DNA of 64,000 nucleotides from the NCBI RefSeq assembly GCF_000227135.1, contig NC_018234.1, forward strand, positions 165,278 to 229,277, in the 5' to 3' direction. This DNA comes from Leishmania donovani (lineage: Eukaryota; Euglenozoa; Kinetoplastea; Trypanosomatida; Trypanosomatidae). The position numbers were made by a program, and so were the translations under genes. Positions 48,464-60,700 of this stretch are shown here, one piece after another. The notes beneath the pieces are model-generated. The model made no database searches and was not told where the DNA came from. It saw nothing but the letters and a program-made list of their open reading frames with translations. Within the stretch, counting starts at the first letter, position 1. The number at the start of each line of letters is the position of its first letter.

Positions 48464-48723
48464 AAAAAAAAAGCATCGAACATTTTGTGTTGAACAGACC
48501 AGTTTTACATAACTAAAAGGTCTGGACTTCATGTTTTTGGTGTGCAAACTGCTTGATAAATTTTTGTGATAAGCGTTTCTCTGGCTGATGTTGCAATTTT
48601 ACTGCAGTCTGTGTTGACCAACGCGCGAGAAAAGATAGCTTTGCTGTCTCTGCAGAGGCTAGTGTGATGAATTGGTTTGTGCATCTCCATCTTTCTTCCT
48701 TTCATTTTCTCTTTTCCCTTTGC

Positions 48724-48725
48724 AG
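48724..48725 (+). promoter_or_regulatory. Trans-splice acceptor AG for the dynein gene
   Basis: A long pyrimidine tract (48686-48723, CTTTCTTCCTTTCATTTTCT and on) ends in GCAG, 11 bases before ATG 48737. This settles the dynein start against the longer open frame from 48677, which begins at a TTG within the tract. Confidence 0.75.
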
Positions 48726-48736
48726 ACACACAGACC

Positions 48737-51700
48737 ATGGAATCCAGTAAAAATCACGAAAAAGTAGGCGGGCGCTTGGAGAAAGTGCTGCGCTACTACT
48801 GGGATGGTGTTCCTGTACCACTTATGTGCAATGAAGGAAAGCAGCGAAGTCAAACTTTTGTGTGTCGGAGGCTCGCCTTCGCACCAGATTATCATGGTGA
48901 AACTATGGAGCTGCCACTTTTACAGACACAAAAAAGCCAACTTTTTAGGGCGCTTTGTGAAGATGTTGATTCTCCCCAGTCCGTGAGCTGCCGCATCGGT
49001 TCCCATTATTCACCACATGTGGGACTATTTCGCTTTGATGAAGGAAAGCGGCTTCATGGTGCTTCTAGTCAGGACAGCGAGTCAGTTGTGCGCGTACCGA
49101 TAGAGTGCTGCGAGAAATCCGATGAAGGCACGAATGGCGTCTCCATGCTGCATCGTCGCATTCGAACGGCGAAAATGGTGTCTCTGTACAAGCCGCTGAT
49201 CAAGGAATACTCTCCCCTCAGCCGGCACAGCCTGCGAAATATTTTGATACTAGCGAGCAGAGGGTGCACCTCCATCTCCAAGGAGGTCGTGGCGCGCGAG
49301 ATATGCGACGTGAACGAAGCGTACGCAGAGGCAGTATCAGAGGGTATCTTTTACTATATGTGCCTTAACCATCTGTTTCGAAGGATTTTGGCTCCACTTC
49401 AGCTAGCGACTGAGCCGGAGCCCACCATACGCAGCATCACTTACGCATCAGCTCAGGAAATACCGCTTTCGCGGGAGCACTTCAAAGCGGCCAAGGAGCA
49501 GCTCAAATCTCAATTGCTTTGGAATCCTCTCACTGGCAACTATTTCAGAGGGCTAATGTCGATCTGGGAAGAGAAATTTTCGCGACTCCGGTTTTTCAGC
49601 ATTGACGTGACCGTTGCTTGCATCGACGTCGTCGCTTTTCTCAAGCAAGTGTCCAAGACGATGAGCTCCGCCGTTTCACGAATTCGCGTCGAGTTTTACG
49701 GTTGCGTCGAAGCGCTCTTTTTTTCACATTTCAAAACAGCTCGTGAGGTGCTGCTCCTGACTGAACGGGAGTATGAGGACAGCGTGTTCAAAAAGGTTTT
49801 TGTTGCCACAGAGGTATTCTTAGTCAACAGGATAAGATCCCTTTTTTTCGATGCCCTGGATTCCCTTGTGCGGTTTTTTGATTGTGACGGCTTAGCCAAC
49901 GAGGTCAGAATATCACCGCGTGCTCGACGACTGCCTTCCTTGCGTGTTGAACTAGTCGTCGGCGAGAGCTTCCAACCCCGAGCCCCATCGTTTTCTCTTC
50001 TGCTGTTTGGCATAGCGGACTTTTTTACAGAGGTGGAAAAGAGCATTAATGGCTTACCAAGGCTGGCTTGCGCAATTTTCCGAGAACCGAGGCTCGGCGA
50101 CAAGAAACTCACCATTGTGTCGCACGTGGAGATGGCCTCGTACCGTGCGTCGATCGCAGGAGTGCTAGAAAGCGCATCAGTACTGATTAACAAGATTTTG
50201 TCCTCCTATAGCAAATTTTGCAAGATACCAGTGCACAACCTTGCCATTGCAAAGACGGGAACACCGGCGGAGGTGGTGGAGCTCGTGGTGCTCGCGCGAC
50301 GAAACCTGACCGATATTCGTCACGTCTCTCATGATGTTCTGTTCTACGGGCGCCTTGAGATCAGTTGCCGTCCGTTGCGGTTGGAGCTGACGCAGAAGTG
50401 GGAAAGTTATTTGTCGGCTTTTGTGTCTGCATTCCAGAGCACCATAGTGAGTATTGTCGACGAGGCAAAGGCAAAGAGCCGTGCGATTCTTGACATGCTT
50501 CAAGCCACCCCTTCGACGGTGCAGGAGTTGGAGCAGCACTTGCGCAATACCAAAGCGGCGATTGCTTTGGCCGACTATCTGTGCGACACGAGTCACAAAC
50601 AGATCGCCGACAGGGTCAGCTGCATTGAAAACCTGTTTATTCCAGTCAACGAGCACGCATGCCGCTCTGTCTTTGAGTTCAAGAAACTTCCAGGTGAGCT
50701 TCGAGGCCAGGCAGACAAAAGCGGCGACATTCGAGCCAAATGCACACCGCTGTTGAGGCGCGAGCTGGAGAATCTACGTAGTACCATTCGTGACTACTAC
50801 CGAACTCTTTCTACAGGTGTGAAGGAGTTGTACCATATGTTCGATTTGGATACTTGCGACATTGCAGCTCAAACCTGTGCCGAGCTGCGCAAGCTAGTCG
50901 CACGCGTAGAAAAAACGCAGAAGAGTATGGAGCACGAAATGACGGTGCTGGGTCTGCCATCCGAGGACTCGTTCGATGATTATTTGCCCCTCATGACTCA
51001 CTTCGAGATTATCGAGCAGTTTTGGATCACAGTGTTCGAATCGACAAAATTGCGTGAGCTGTACCGGACACCAGTATCTTCCGTCAACGCTAGTGCATTT
51101 GTCGAGCGCGCCCGTGAGTGGCGCCGGCTCATTCACAGCTCCATCCGCAACTTGCGCGCCTACCCCGCCTTGGTTCATCTCGGCCGCGAGCAGGAACTGG
51201 CACTCGCCAAGTTTGAGGAGTTGGAGCTGTTTCTTGAACTCATCACGACGCCTGGACTGCGCAAGAGTCACTGGCGCGACATCGCGAAGCTGATCTCGGC
51301 ACAGTTGCGGGACGACGTCATGTTGGTGACGAACATGACAGTTACAGTGAAGCGCTTGCTCGACGCCGGCCTGCTCGACCACATTGTCCCCTTGGCGCAG
51401 ATTGTTAGCCAGGCTCGCTGCGACTACGAAGTGGAGAACGAACTTGAGGAGATGCGGAGCTATGCCAAGCGCACGCACCTTGTTCTTGAAAACACAGCAG
51501 CTGAGAATGACCTGAACGCACTGCTATTGCAGGAGCCTCAGCGTGAGATGGTGTATCGAATCGAGGAGTACGTGCTCAAGTGCCGTGCGATGCGACGCCG
51601 GCCCAACTTGGGGCCATCTGTCCTGAAGTCCTTGGACGAGTGGGTTGACGCGTGTGAGAAGAGCCGCGGCGTGCTTTTGGCGTGGGATCAGGTGAAGGGG

Positions 51701-54700
51701 CGGTGGGTAAAGCTGCGTGCGTGTCTGTCCTCGCTGCGGAGTGCGGTCGCCGAGGGCATCTGTTCGGCCGAAGAGGCACGCATCATCACTAAAAGTCTCA
51801 CAATGGCTTCAGATGCCTTCAAGGAGTTGTGTGCAATCTTGCGCAAGCCGCAGTTTTCTCTTTACACAGCCATGATGCAAGACACAATACAGGATTTCCT
51901 TCTGACTATCAAGTCAGAAGTGGACGATGCGGCTGAGGTGCTGCTGGGTATGACGGAGCGCCGCCGAGCTCTGTTCCCGCGGTTTCGATTCCTGCCCGAC
52001 TCGGAGCTCACAGGGTTTCAATCCGTGCAAAGCGCTCACAGTTTTGCCCACCTCTTCCAATACCTGTATCCGCGCATCACCGATGTAGAGGTGATAGACG
52101 GGGTTGTCACTGCTGTGGTGGCGGCGGACGGCGCACGCTTGCCCTTGTCTTCTCCTTTGGCGCTCACGAAAGATACCCCAGACGCTTGGATTCAGTGCTT
52201 TGACCGTGCGGTGCGCGCGTCTCTCGTCGCTGCAGTCAAGGAGTGCGTGGCTGCGTATTACCGATGCAACCTGGAATCTTGGTTGCGGCAATGGTGCGGT
52301 CAGGTAACGGTGCTCGCGCTGCGGATTCTACATACGGAAGGACTGCGGCGGGCACTACAGCTCGCTGGGCAAAATGGGCTGATTGCCTACATCACCAAAG
52401 TGTCGGACCTCTGCAGCGCTATCAGCAAGCTGGCGCAGGGCGGATACGACAAAGGCGCGAAGGGTGGGCAACCGCGCAGCTACGAAGCCGTCGTGGCAGC
52501 TGCTCTGGCGTACGAGGAGTTCGCCTTGAGAGAGGTTCAGCTAGCGGTAGAATGGCACGTGAGCAGTGTCACCGAGCTGGAGTCTACTCGTGTCGTGCAG
52601 ACTTTTCTTACACCGGCGGAGGATGGCATCTGCGTTCGCATGATGGGTGTTCTCTTCGACTACGGGCTGGAATTCCTCGGGCATGCCAATGCACCAATGA
52701 TGAGTGCGGCGCAGTGGGTGCAAATGGCGCCAGTGCTCGTCGATATGGAACTGTCCCGGAGTGTTTCGCTGGTGCGCGCCAGCGACGACGTTGCGGCGGA
52801 GGGAGAGGTCTTGGAAGCTGCCGCGATGCTGCTTGGACGCTTCTTCTTTCGGGTTGAAGCCACAGAGCATGTGCCCACCGAAACACTTCAACGTTTGCTA
52901 CGCGGGTGTGTGGAAGTTGGGGCGTTGGCTTGTGTGATGAATTGTGAGGCCGTGCCGAGGGCCGTGCTGGAGGAAGCCGTTTTGCCTATTGCCACCGCCT
53001 CTGTCGAGCAGCGCCGTTCCTCCGTCTGGCAGTTGCCCTATGGTGGAAGAGACGACATGGTCTCGGTTTCCGTGCACCCGCTGTTCCGGTTGGCCTTCTC
53101 TGCCGCTGCGCCGGTAGCGTTGCCCCGAAGTCTCGACCTCATCTGCAGAGAGGTGCGCGTAGCTCCCTTCGATGTTCAAGAAGCGCTGCACGATTATCTG
53201 ACTCGGACGGGGGTGGTACCAGGGGGTCCTCTGTCCGCTGAGGAAGCTGAGTTTGCCAAGCTGTACCGACAGCTGCAAGAGTTGCATCCGACCGTCTTCA
53301 CGGCGCGCCAACTGCGCGTGGTGCTGCGCGAGGCGTTCGCGAGTGCTGATACGCGCGATGGGAGGGGGTCTAAGCTCATCGGGTCGTCACAGCAGCGAGT
53401 AGTACCGCGCCTTCTGACTGCCTTGGGAAGTGTTTTCACGGCTTTCTTCTTCTCCACAGACGGCGAGGCGGTTCAACGGAGCTTAGAGACGCAGATTAAG
53501 GCAAAACTACTGCTACCCTCGTGCAATGGGGTCGCCCCGCAGGGCTGGTACGACCCGCCTGCCCAGCGGACCACACAAAGCGCGGCAGCGGATGCCTTGC
53601 TCGAGCGCTTTACATCATGGATGAATGTTCACCGGCGCGTGCTCCTTGTCGGACCGCCGTTCGCGGGGAAGACGCGACTGTGGCGAACGTGGGCTGGCTC
53701 CCAATCGCCGCTGATCGTCTCGCTGCCTCTCATATCCGCGGCGGACTTTTATGGCACCTCTACGGAGCCGAGTTTTCTTTCCTTGATCACTTCACAGATG
53801 ACGGCTGCTCGACACAGGAGCAAGGCTCCGGTTGTAGTGATGGAGGATGTCGACTCGGCCTCATCCTTTGCACTCTTTCTGGGTTCTTGGCCGGACAGGG
53901 CACGGGTGCTGGAGGGAGAGCTGCACAACAGCAACAGCGTCATCACTAGCCCACTGGTGCGCGTGATCGGCACAGCGCAGGGGCTGCACCACGTTACACC
54001 CGGGACCCTCAACCGGTTTGCGATGATGGCGCTCGCGGGGCCATCTTCGTGGCACGAAGGGATCTCTCACGCGCTGGGCTCCATGCCGGACGCAGAGTGG
54101 GTCGCGAGGGTGTTGGAGAAGCTTTTGCCACCGCTGGTGGAGCGTGCATCGAGGGCCTCGCCCGAGCTCGTAGGAAGGGCAAAGGAGCTGACAAACATGT
54201 ACGCCATGGCTCAACGCGCGGCAGCTCTGTGTAGTCGATGGTACGCCTACGCACTCACGCTTCATACACACAGAGGAGCGCTGGAATTGCAGGAGGACGA
54301 AGACGAGGTGCCGCTGCGCTTGTTTGCCGTGCGCTGTGCGGTGATGGCGGCTACGTGGTCGGTGGGACTCTCGCTCCCTATGGAAGATCGCGATGTATTG
54401 AAACTATTGCTCCTCGGCGCAGGGACGGACGTGATGAAAGCGCTGGCGGACTGCGAGCTCTCTGGAGAGATCTTTCCAGTCTTGTTGAAGGATAGCGTGA
54501 GTCCGCTCGAGCAGGTCGTCCTGCCTCGTGGGTGGATATCGTTTGAGGAGGCAGCTACGCGCACCGACTTGCCTCTGTCGTGGTCAGCAGATTCCCACAC
54601 CGATCCGCATCTCTGCGCGTGGTCGCAGGTGTTTTTGACACCGTCGCGAGCGGCGATACTGCGGGCGACGGAGTGTTTGATCAACTGCGGCCAACACGTT

Positions 54701-57700
54701 CTCTTCCATGCCGGCCCAGTGGCCGGCAAGTCGACACTGTTGCACACTATGAAGGCGAACGAAGTCGATTGGGTTGTGCAGGTGTACAATGCAAGCGGCG
54801 GCATGCAGCCCATTCACATCCAGCAGAGGATGGCAAGTGAGCTGGTGCCGCGCTCGGATGGATGCCACAGCCCAACTCTGGGGCGGCGACTTGTGGTATG
54901 CATCGACGATTTGCATCTGGCGCCGGTGGTCGCACGCAATGGCGACGACGATCCACATACCGCCGCGATGACGCTCGGTGGGTACTTGATGCGCTTCTGT
55001 GACAAGTTCCGTGCGATTAGCACGCCAAGGACTGGCACCATGCCCCTCGCTAACGTTGTCTTCTGCGGCTCGAGCCTGTTTCAGGCCGGCTCAGGGAGTC
55101 AATGCAGCACTGGGGCTCTCAGCGGGTGTGTGGATGTGCGCTTGCCAGGGTTCGACAGCGACGAAATCGCGTGCGGCGTGCACCTGTTGTGCAACTTGGC
55201 CTCTTCTCGAAAGCGCACCAAGGAATTTTTGCAAGGCTGCGCCACGTTTCTGGGGCTTGTTCATGGCGCCTACACTCACCTGAGACTGCGCGTTGCTGCC
55301 CTTGCGTCGTGCCCCGCGGTGGCCGTAACACGCCCCGCATTCACACCAGCCCCGTCTATTTCCGCAGTGGTGTCGTCCACGCCTCTGAACGACACAAATG
55401 TGGATGCATCGGCGAGCCAGCAAGGCAGCATTCCCTCATTTTACGCCGAGCACCTCCGAGATGCTCTGCAGGCGGCAGAAGTGGTGCGACTGCACTTGAT
55501 CAGCAACGCGTCGGATGTGCAGGTTGCCACCCGCGTTTTCCTTGATGTGACAGCCTTTTACGAGGCGCAGCTGCGTGCACCGCCATCGCCGAAAGTAACG
55601 CAATGCTCAGAATCGTTACCGTTGTCGCCACCGCCGCCAATGGCAGCAGTAGGCCTGGGGGCGAATGACGCATCACACGCGCTGCACGGCTCTGCAGTCG
55701 AGGCCGCGGAGAGCACCATGCGCGAATGCATCCGTGGCAGCGTCAACTTCACAGACTTGGTCCGTCAGCTTCCGAATCTCCCGGAGCCTGACGCGATCGC
55801 CGCGGAGGACGAGTCGTTCGTTGCTGACTGCATTGCCGAGTTTGCATCTGCCTTGCAGGACGAGAGAGAGGAGGACCTTTCGACGCTGGAGGAAAGGCGT
55901 GGGCCAGGAGGCGGGGCGAGCATCAAAGGCGTTCCAACACGAGGCGAGACGCGGCACACCTCGGTGTTTGTCAGCTATCCAGACTTCCTCAGGAAGGCAG
56001 CGGTGCGGTCAGGGGGTGCACACAAGGGGATGCTGGTGCGAAGGTCGTCAAGCGTGGCTGCGCTGAGTGGTAATTCGTCCTTGCGCGGATCCTTTGCCAT
56101 CACTCCGGGATGCTCAAGCGGGTTAAGCATGGCGGCGGCAGTGTATCAACAGCAGAAACTGCACCCCTCTACCCACATCGTGACAACCCCTACGTACCAG
56201 ACCACGTGGCTCACCACGCGCCTTGTGTTTCTCCAAGACACGCTTTCCGCTCCCCATGCGCAGGTCGTGTTTCTGGGAGAGAATGCGTTTGGCCTGCGCC
56301 GACTCTTCCGCTTGTGGTGCGCTAACACACATGTGCCTTTCATGTGGTTCCGGATGCATCCGTCTGCATCCCCTGCAGAGGCGAACGCCACCTTCCGCCA
56401 TGATCTTCGCTCTGCCATCACGTTCGTCTGCATGAACAGCATCCACGCGGTCATTTACCTCCCCCCTGAGCTGCTGCGCATGCCGGAAGTGCTACTGATT
56501 GTGGACCCGCTAGTGCGCAGCGGCGATGTATCGGGTCTGTTCTCGGACGAGGAGCGCAGCTCTCTGATGCGTGGCTTCCGTGTAACCCATCCGCGATCAC
56601 TAAAGCCGTTTACCCTGGTCGACGACAGTGAGCTGCGTGACCGCCTCCGAAGCTCCTTTAACTTCGTCTTCCACCTGCGTGACGCAGCAGAGGTGAAACG
56701 AATGGCGGCCGCCTACCCCTTTCTGCGGCAGCAAAAGACGAGCGTGCTGCGGCTGTACACGGAGGAGCTGCGGAGCTCGTTGGTGCAGGAACTGGTGTTG
56801 TCCGTTCTGCGGAGCAGCGGCGGTGCGGATGTCGACGGCATCCCCACCCTCGACAGTGAAGACACGGAGGAGGGGGAAGACGAGGGCGTTAAGGAAGGTG
56901 ACCGTGACGGGGGTGATCGCCCTGTGAGCCTGTCGCAACGGGCTGTGTGTAGGGCTCTGTGTGCCATATTCGCACATGTCTCCGAAAGGCACCCGACCTC
57001 CTTGATGCAGCTGATTGAGTTTGCGTCGCTGTACCGGGACCTGAGTTCGGCGGCGCGCGTGGAGGTCTTGGAAAGCGCTAGAACGGGCACGGTCATCATG
57101 GACCGCGGGGATGAAGCAGTACAGATGGTGAGGACTGTTTCACAGCGAACTCGCGCAATCGCTGAGGGGCTGGCCGCCGAGCAGCTGCGCATAGCCTTGC
57201 TCTCTGAGAGGCTGCGCGACGAGGAGAACCAGCTCACGACGCAATCGCTTGAGGCACAGGCGTTCGGCGACAAGCTGCAAGAGAAGAGGGAAGCTCTCGT
57301 CTGGCAACGCGCAACTCTCGCCGATGCCCTGAAGAAGGCAGAGGAACGACTGGAGAAGGCCGCGCGGCAGCTGCGAAAGGCGAAGGTGAACAACATGCGC
57401 GCACTCGCCGTCTCGCGTGTGCCGGAGAAGGGTGCCCTTCTTATCCGCTGCCTTTACGCGGTGCTCGGTGAAGACCTTCCAAAGCACAACGATAACCCTC
57501 ACGAGCTGTGGAGCACCGCCATGAAACGGGTGTGCACAAAGGAGTTCACGATGACTCTGACAGGGATCGCGCCGGACGAAGACCGGACTGCCTTGAAAAC
57601 CTACCTCCTGCTGCGTCAGGAGCTGGATGCGGTGCGGTACGCGCCGGCGCAACCGTACGCCCAACTACTGGCCGACTTTGTAGTGGCGTGGGTGGACTGC

Positions 57701-60700
57701 GGGAAGTTCCGCGCTGAGGACTACGCAACTGGTGTACAGGACATTGGGAAGTCTGAGGATGACCTGAAGAAGGACGAGGAGCTCTACGCGACGCGGCTGA
57801 AGGGCGTGCAGTCCGCTCTAGGGACTGTGGCGTGCATCAAGGCTGAGATTGATGCAGCACAGCGCTCCACAGAAGCGTTGCAGGGAGAGCAGCGGCAGTT
57901 GGCGGGCATCGAGGACCGACTGATGAAGTACACCGGACTTGTCGACCGTTTCTCACGATTTCTGGCGGCGCCGGCGGACGTAGCGGAGCGCACGAAGTTT
58001 GCGCGCTGCGCCGCCGCGGACACTTTCCTCGTCTCTGCCTTCTACTCGCTTCTTGCCATGCACGACAAGGCTAAGGACACGTACGTGTCTCTGCAGCAGC
58101 TTCTCGTCGAGACGGTGCATCCCAGGCTGCACTCCACAGCGCCGCAGGAGGCATTCGCCTACATGCTGTACCAGACACACGCCCCACGCACCCGCGCGCT
58201 AATGTTGCCTGGAAGCGAGAACTTTGCGTGGGAGTACAGGGCCCTTTTCATGGCGCTGTTCAAGCGCGTCGCTTCGCGGTGGACTTTGATCGGGGCGGCA
58301 ACGCCACTCATCGAGCAGGAAGTGTGCAAGTATCTGTCTCTTTCATGCACGGGCTGCGTCGTCATGTCGATGACGGAACCGTCGGCGAAGGAGCGGCTGA
58401 TCGCGGCTATGCGAGCTGGGGAAGGTGTTCTTCTTCGTGACGTTCACGACCCGGAGTCGCTCGATTTCATCCGCTACCTCAACCCTCTTTACTGCAAGCT
58501 GAAGGTGCACTGGAACGCAGAGCTGGGTCCGCGGAGGGCGTCGACAACGATTGCGACTGCGCAGTCGCCCCAGCCATCGACGATGCCCTCTGCTCCCCGT
58601 CCTGCAGACGAAGAGGATGCCACTGCACGGTCCGTCTCGCTGTTGCTGGAGGGCCGGGAGGTACGGGTACACCTTTCCTTTTACATGGTGTGCACCTCCT
58701 CGCTGGCGGTGCCCGTCGAAACGAACGCGGTCTGTGACGCCGTCAACGTCTACAACCTCTGCACCCCAATGCCCCAGCGGCTGTACTACGAGTGTCTGCT
58801 CCGCGACGCCGTTTGCACCACGTCAGTGTCCACCAAAATGTGCAACATGCGCGAGGAAATAGCGACACAGCAGCAGGTCTACTTCAGGGTGCTGCAAGAC
58901 TTTGTGCAGGCACACGATGCTGCTGCGAAGCTTCTCGCGGCGGACATCGGCGACATCCGCGACGGGCTGTGCGGGGACAAGCTGGTGGCGGACGCCGATC
59001 GCGCGCTCGTCGACGTGGACATGTACGAGGGTCAGCTGTCCCAAACCGTCTACTACGTGCAGAGCTGGCAGAAGGCGGTGCAAGAAGGCTGGGGCCCGGT
59101 GCTGCCTGCCGTGGAGGCAGTAGCGAGCTTTGCCGAGCTGATCGAAGCGGAGAGGCTGCAGCGTCCGTGGAGCGCGTCTGCGTTGGATAGATGTCTGATG
59201 GATATTGTGCGCTTTCCGCCCGTGTTCACGCGCCACTTCGCGCCGCAGTCGTTTAGTGATCTTCCGGCGCCGCTCAAACGCTACTACGCAGCGGTGAACT
59301 ACGTGCAACGCGTGGTAGAGCAGCTCGCCGCCGGCTGGCCTGTGTCAGTGAGGGGCATCTTCTCGCTGCTGCTGCTTGCGTCGGCGATGGCGGCCGCACC
59401 AGTCGTTTTTGCTGCGAAAACCGACGCGCGTGTGCTGACGGCAGAGCAGACACGAGTGCTACAGGTTCTCCTCCGAAAGGGACTCGGCTGTGTCTCGCCC
59501 AGTACAGGAAAGGACCAGAAGGATGCCTCGATCAGTTCCTTGTTCTCGCTTCTTTCGTCTGTTGGTTCCACAGAGGAGGAGCTGCGCCGAGGCATGCTGG
59601 AGCTCTACACCACTTCTGAGGATGCTTTGCTCCACCATGTGGCGCGAAGAGGCAGCGCCGTTCCAGGCGAGGAGAAGGACCTCAGCAACGACCCCGAGGC
59701 TGATGTAGACGAGAATCAGTTCTACGTGGCACACTTCTTCTCGTCCATGGCGGAGCTGCAAGTGGAGCAGGCAAACCACTACGCTGCCTCCCTCTATGGC
59801 ACTTTCATGGAGTCCGTCACACGTTTGGAGGGTGCAGCAGGTGAGCCGAAGCCCCCCGCGATGCCACTTGCCGCGGACGGGCGCACTGGCAAGCGCTGGA
59901 TGCGCACGTCAATGGATATGCCGTCGCAGCGCATTGCCGACGAGACACAAGAACCAGGCATGAGCAGCTCTCGCAGCGACGGCGGGAAGGACAGTGCAAA
60001 GGAGGCGGAGCTGCGTGATTTTATTTCAGTGGGGATGCAGATGGAGCGGGCCGCGATGGCGCAGCAGCCTCTCTGCCTCATCACTGACTCAGCACTTACA
60101 AGTTCTCTGTCGTGGCTTCGCCATGAGGCTGTGGAGGCGAAGCTCGATTTTGTCTGGCAGGAGTTGACTCTTTGTAGGGCGACTACGGCATTCTATTCTG
60201 CCACGACAGTATCTCCCCCCAAGAGCGGGGCACAAGGCGTCACGTTTGCGACTGCGACGCAGACCCTCATCTCGCTGACGAAGCAGTTCCGGTTCTCAGG
60301 GAAGGGCAGAGGCGTGTGTCTGGCGCTTGTCGTGGACGCAGATGTTAAGCAAGGCGTCAGCGAAAAGGACGCACGCATCTTCAGAGAAGAGTTGCAGTGG
60401 TTACTTTCTCTGTACACCAACACCTTTCGACCGTCAGGCGGCGGCAAAGTCGGAGCGGCAGTGCATCTTGCAGTGATTTGCTCGCCCGCAACAGAGCGGG
60501 TGCTATGGGGAGGGGCCGCGGCTGGTCACGTGACGCTGTGCTGCTATATCCCGTTGAGCACCATTACCCCCCAGCAGCGCCTCGTCCAGCTTCTCCAGCC
60601 GTCGCGCCGCTATTTCACTGACAGTGGTGTTGTGCAGGCTTGCGAGACGATTCTGCAAAACGTGGCGGCAGAGATGGCCCATCGCAGTAGCATCAACGCA

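Noticed and set aside
48677..48736. 20-residue N-terminal extension of the dynein frame
   Set aside because: It starts at TTG and is translated from the polypyrimidine tract and splice acceptor.
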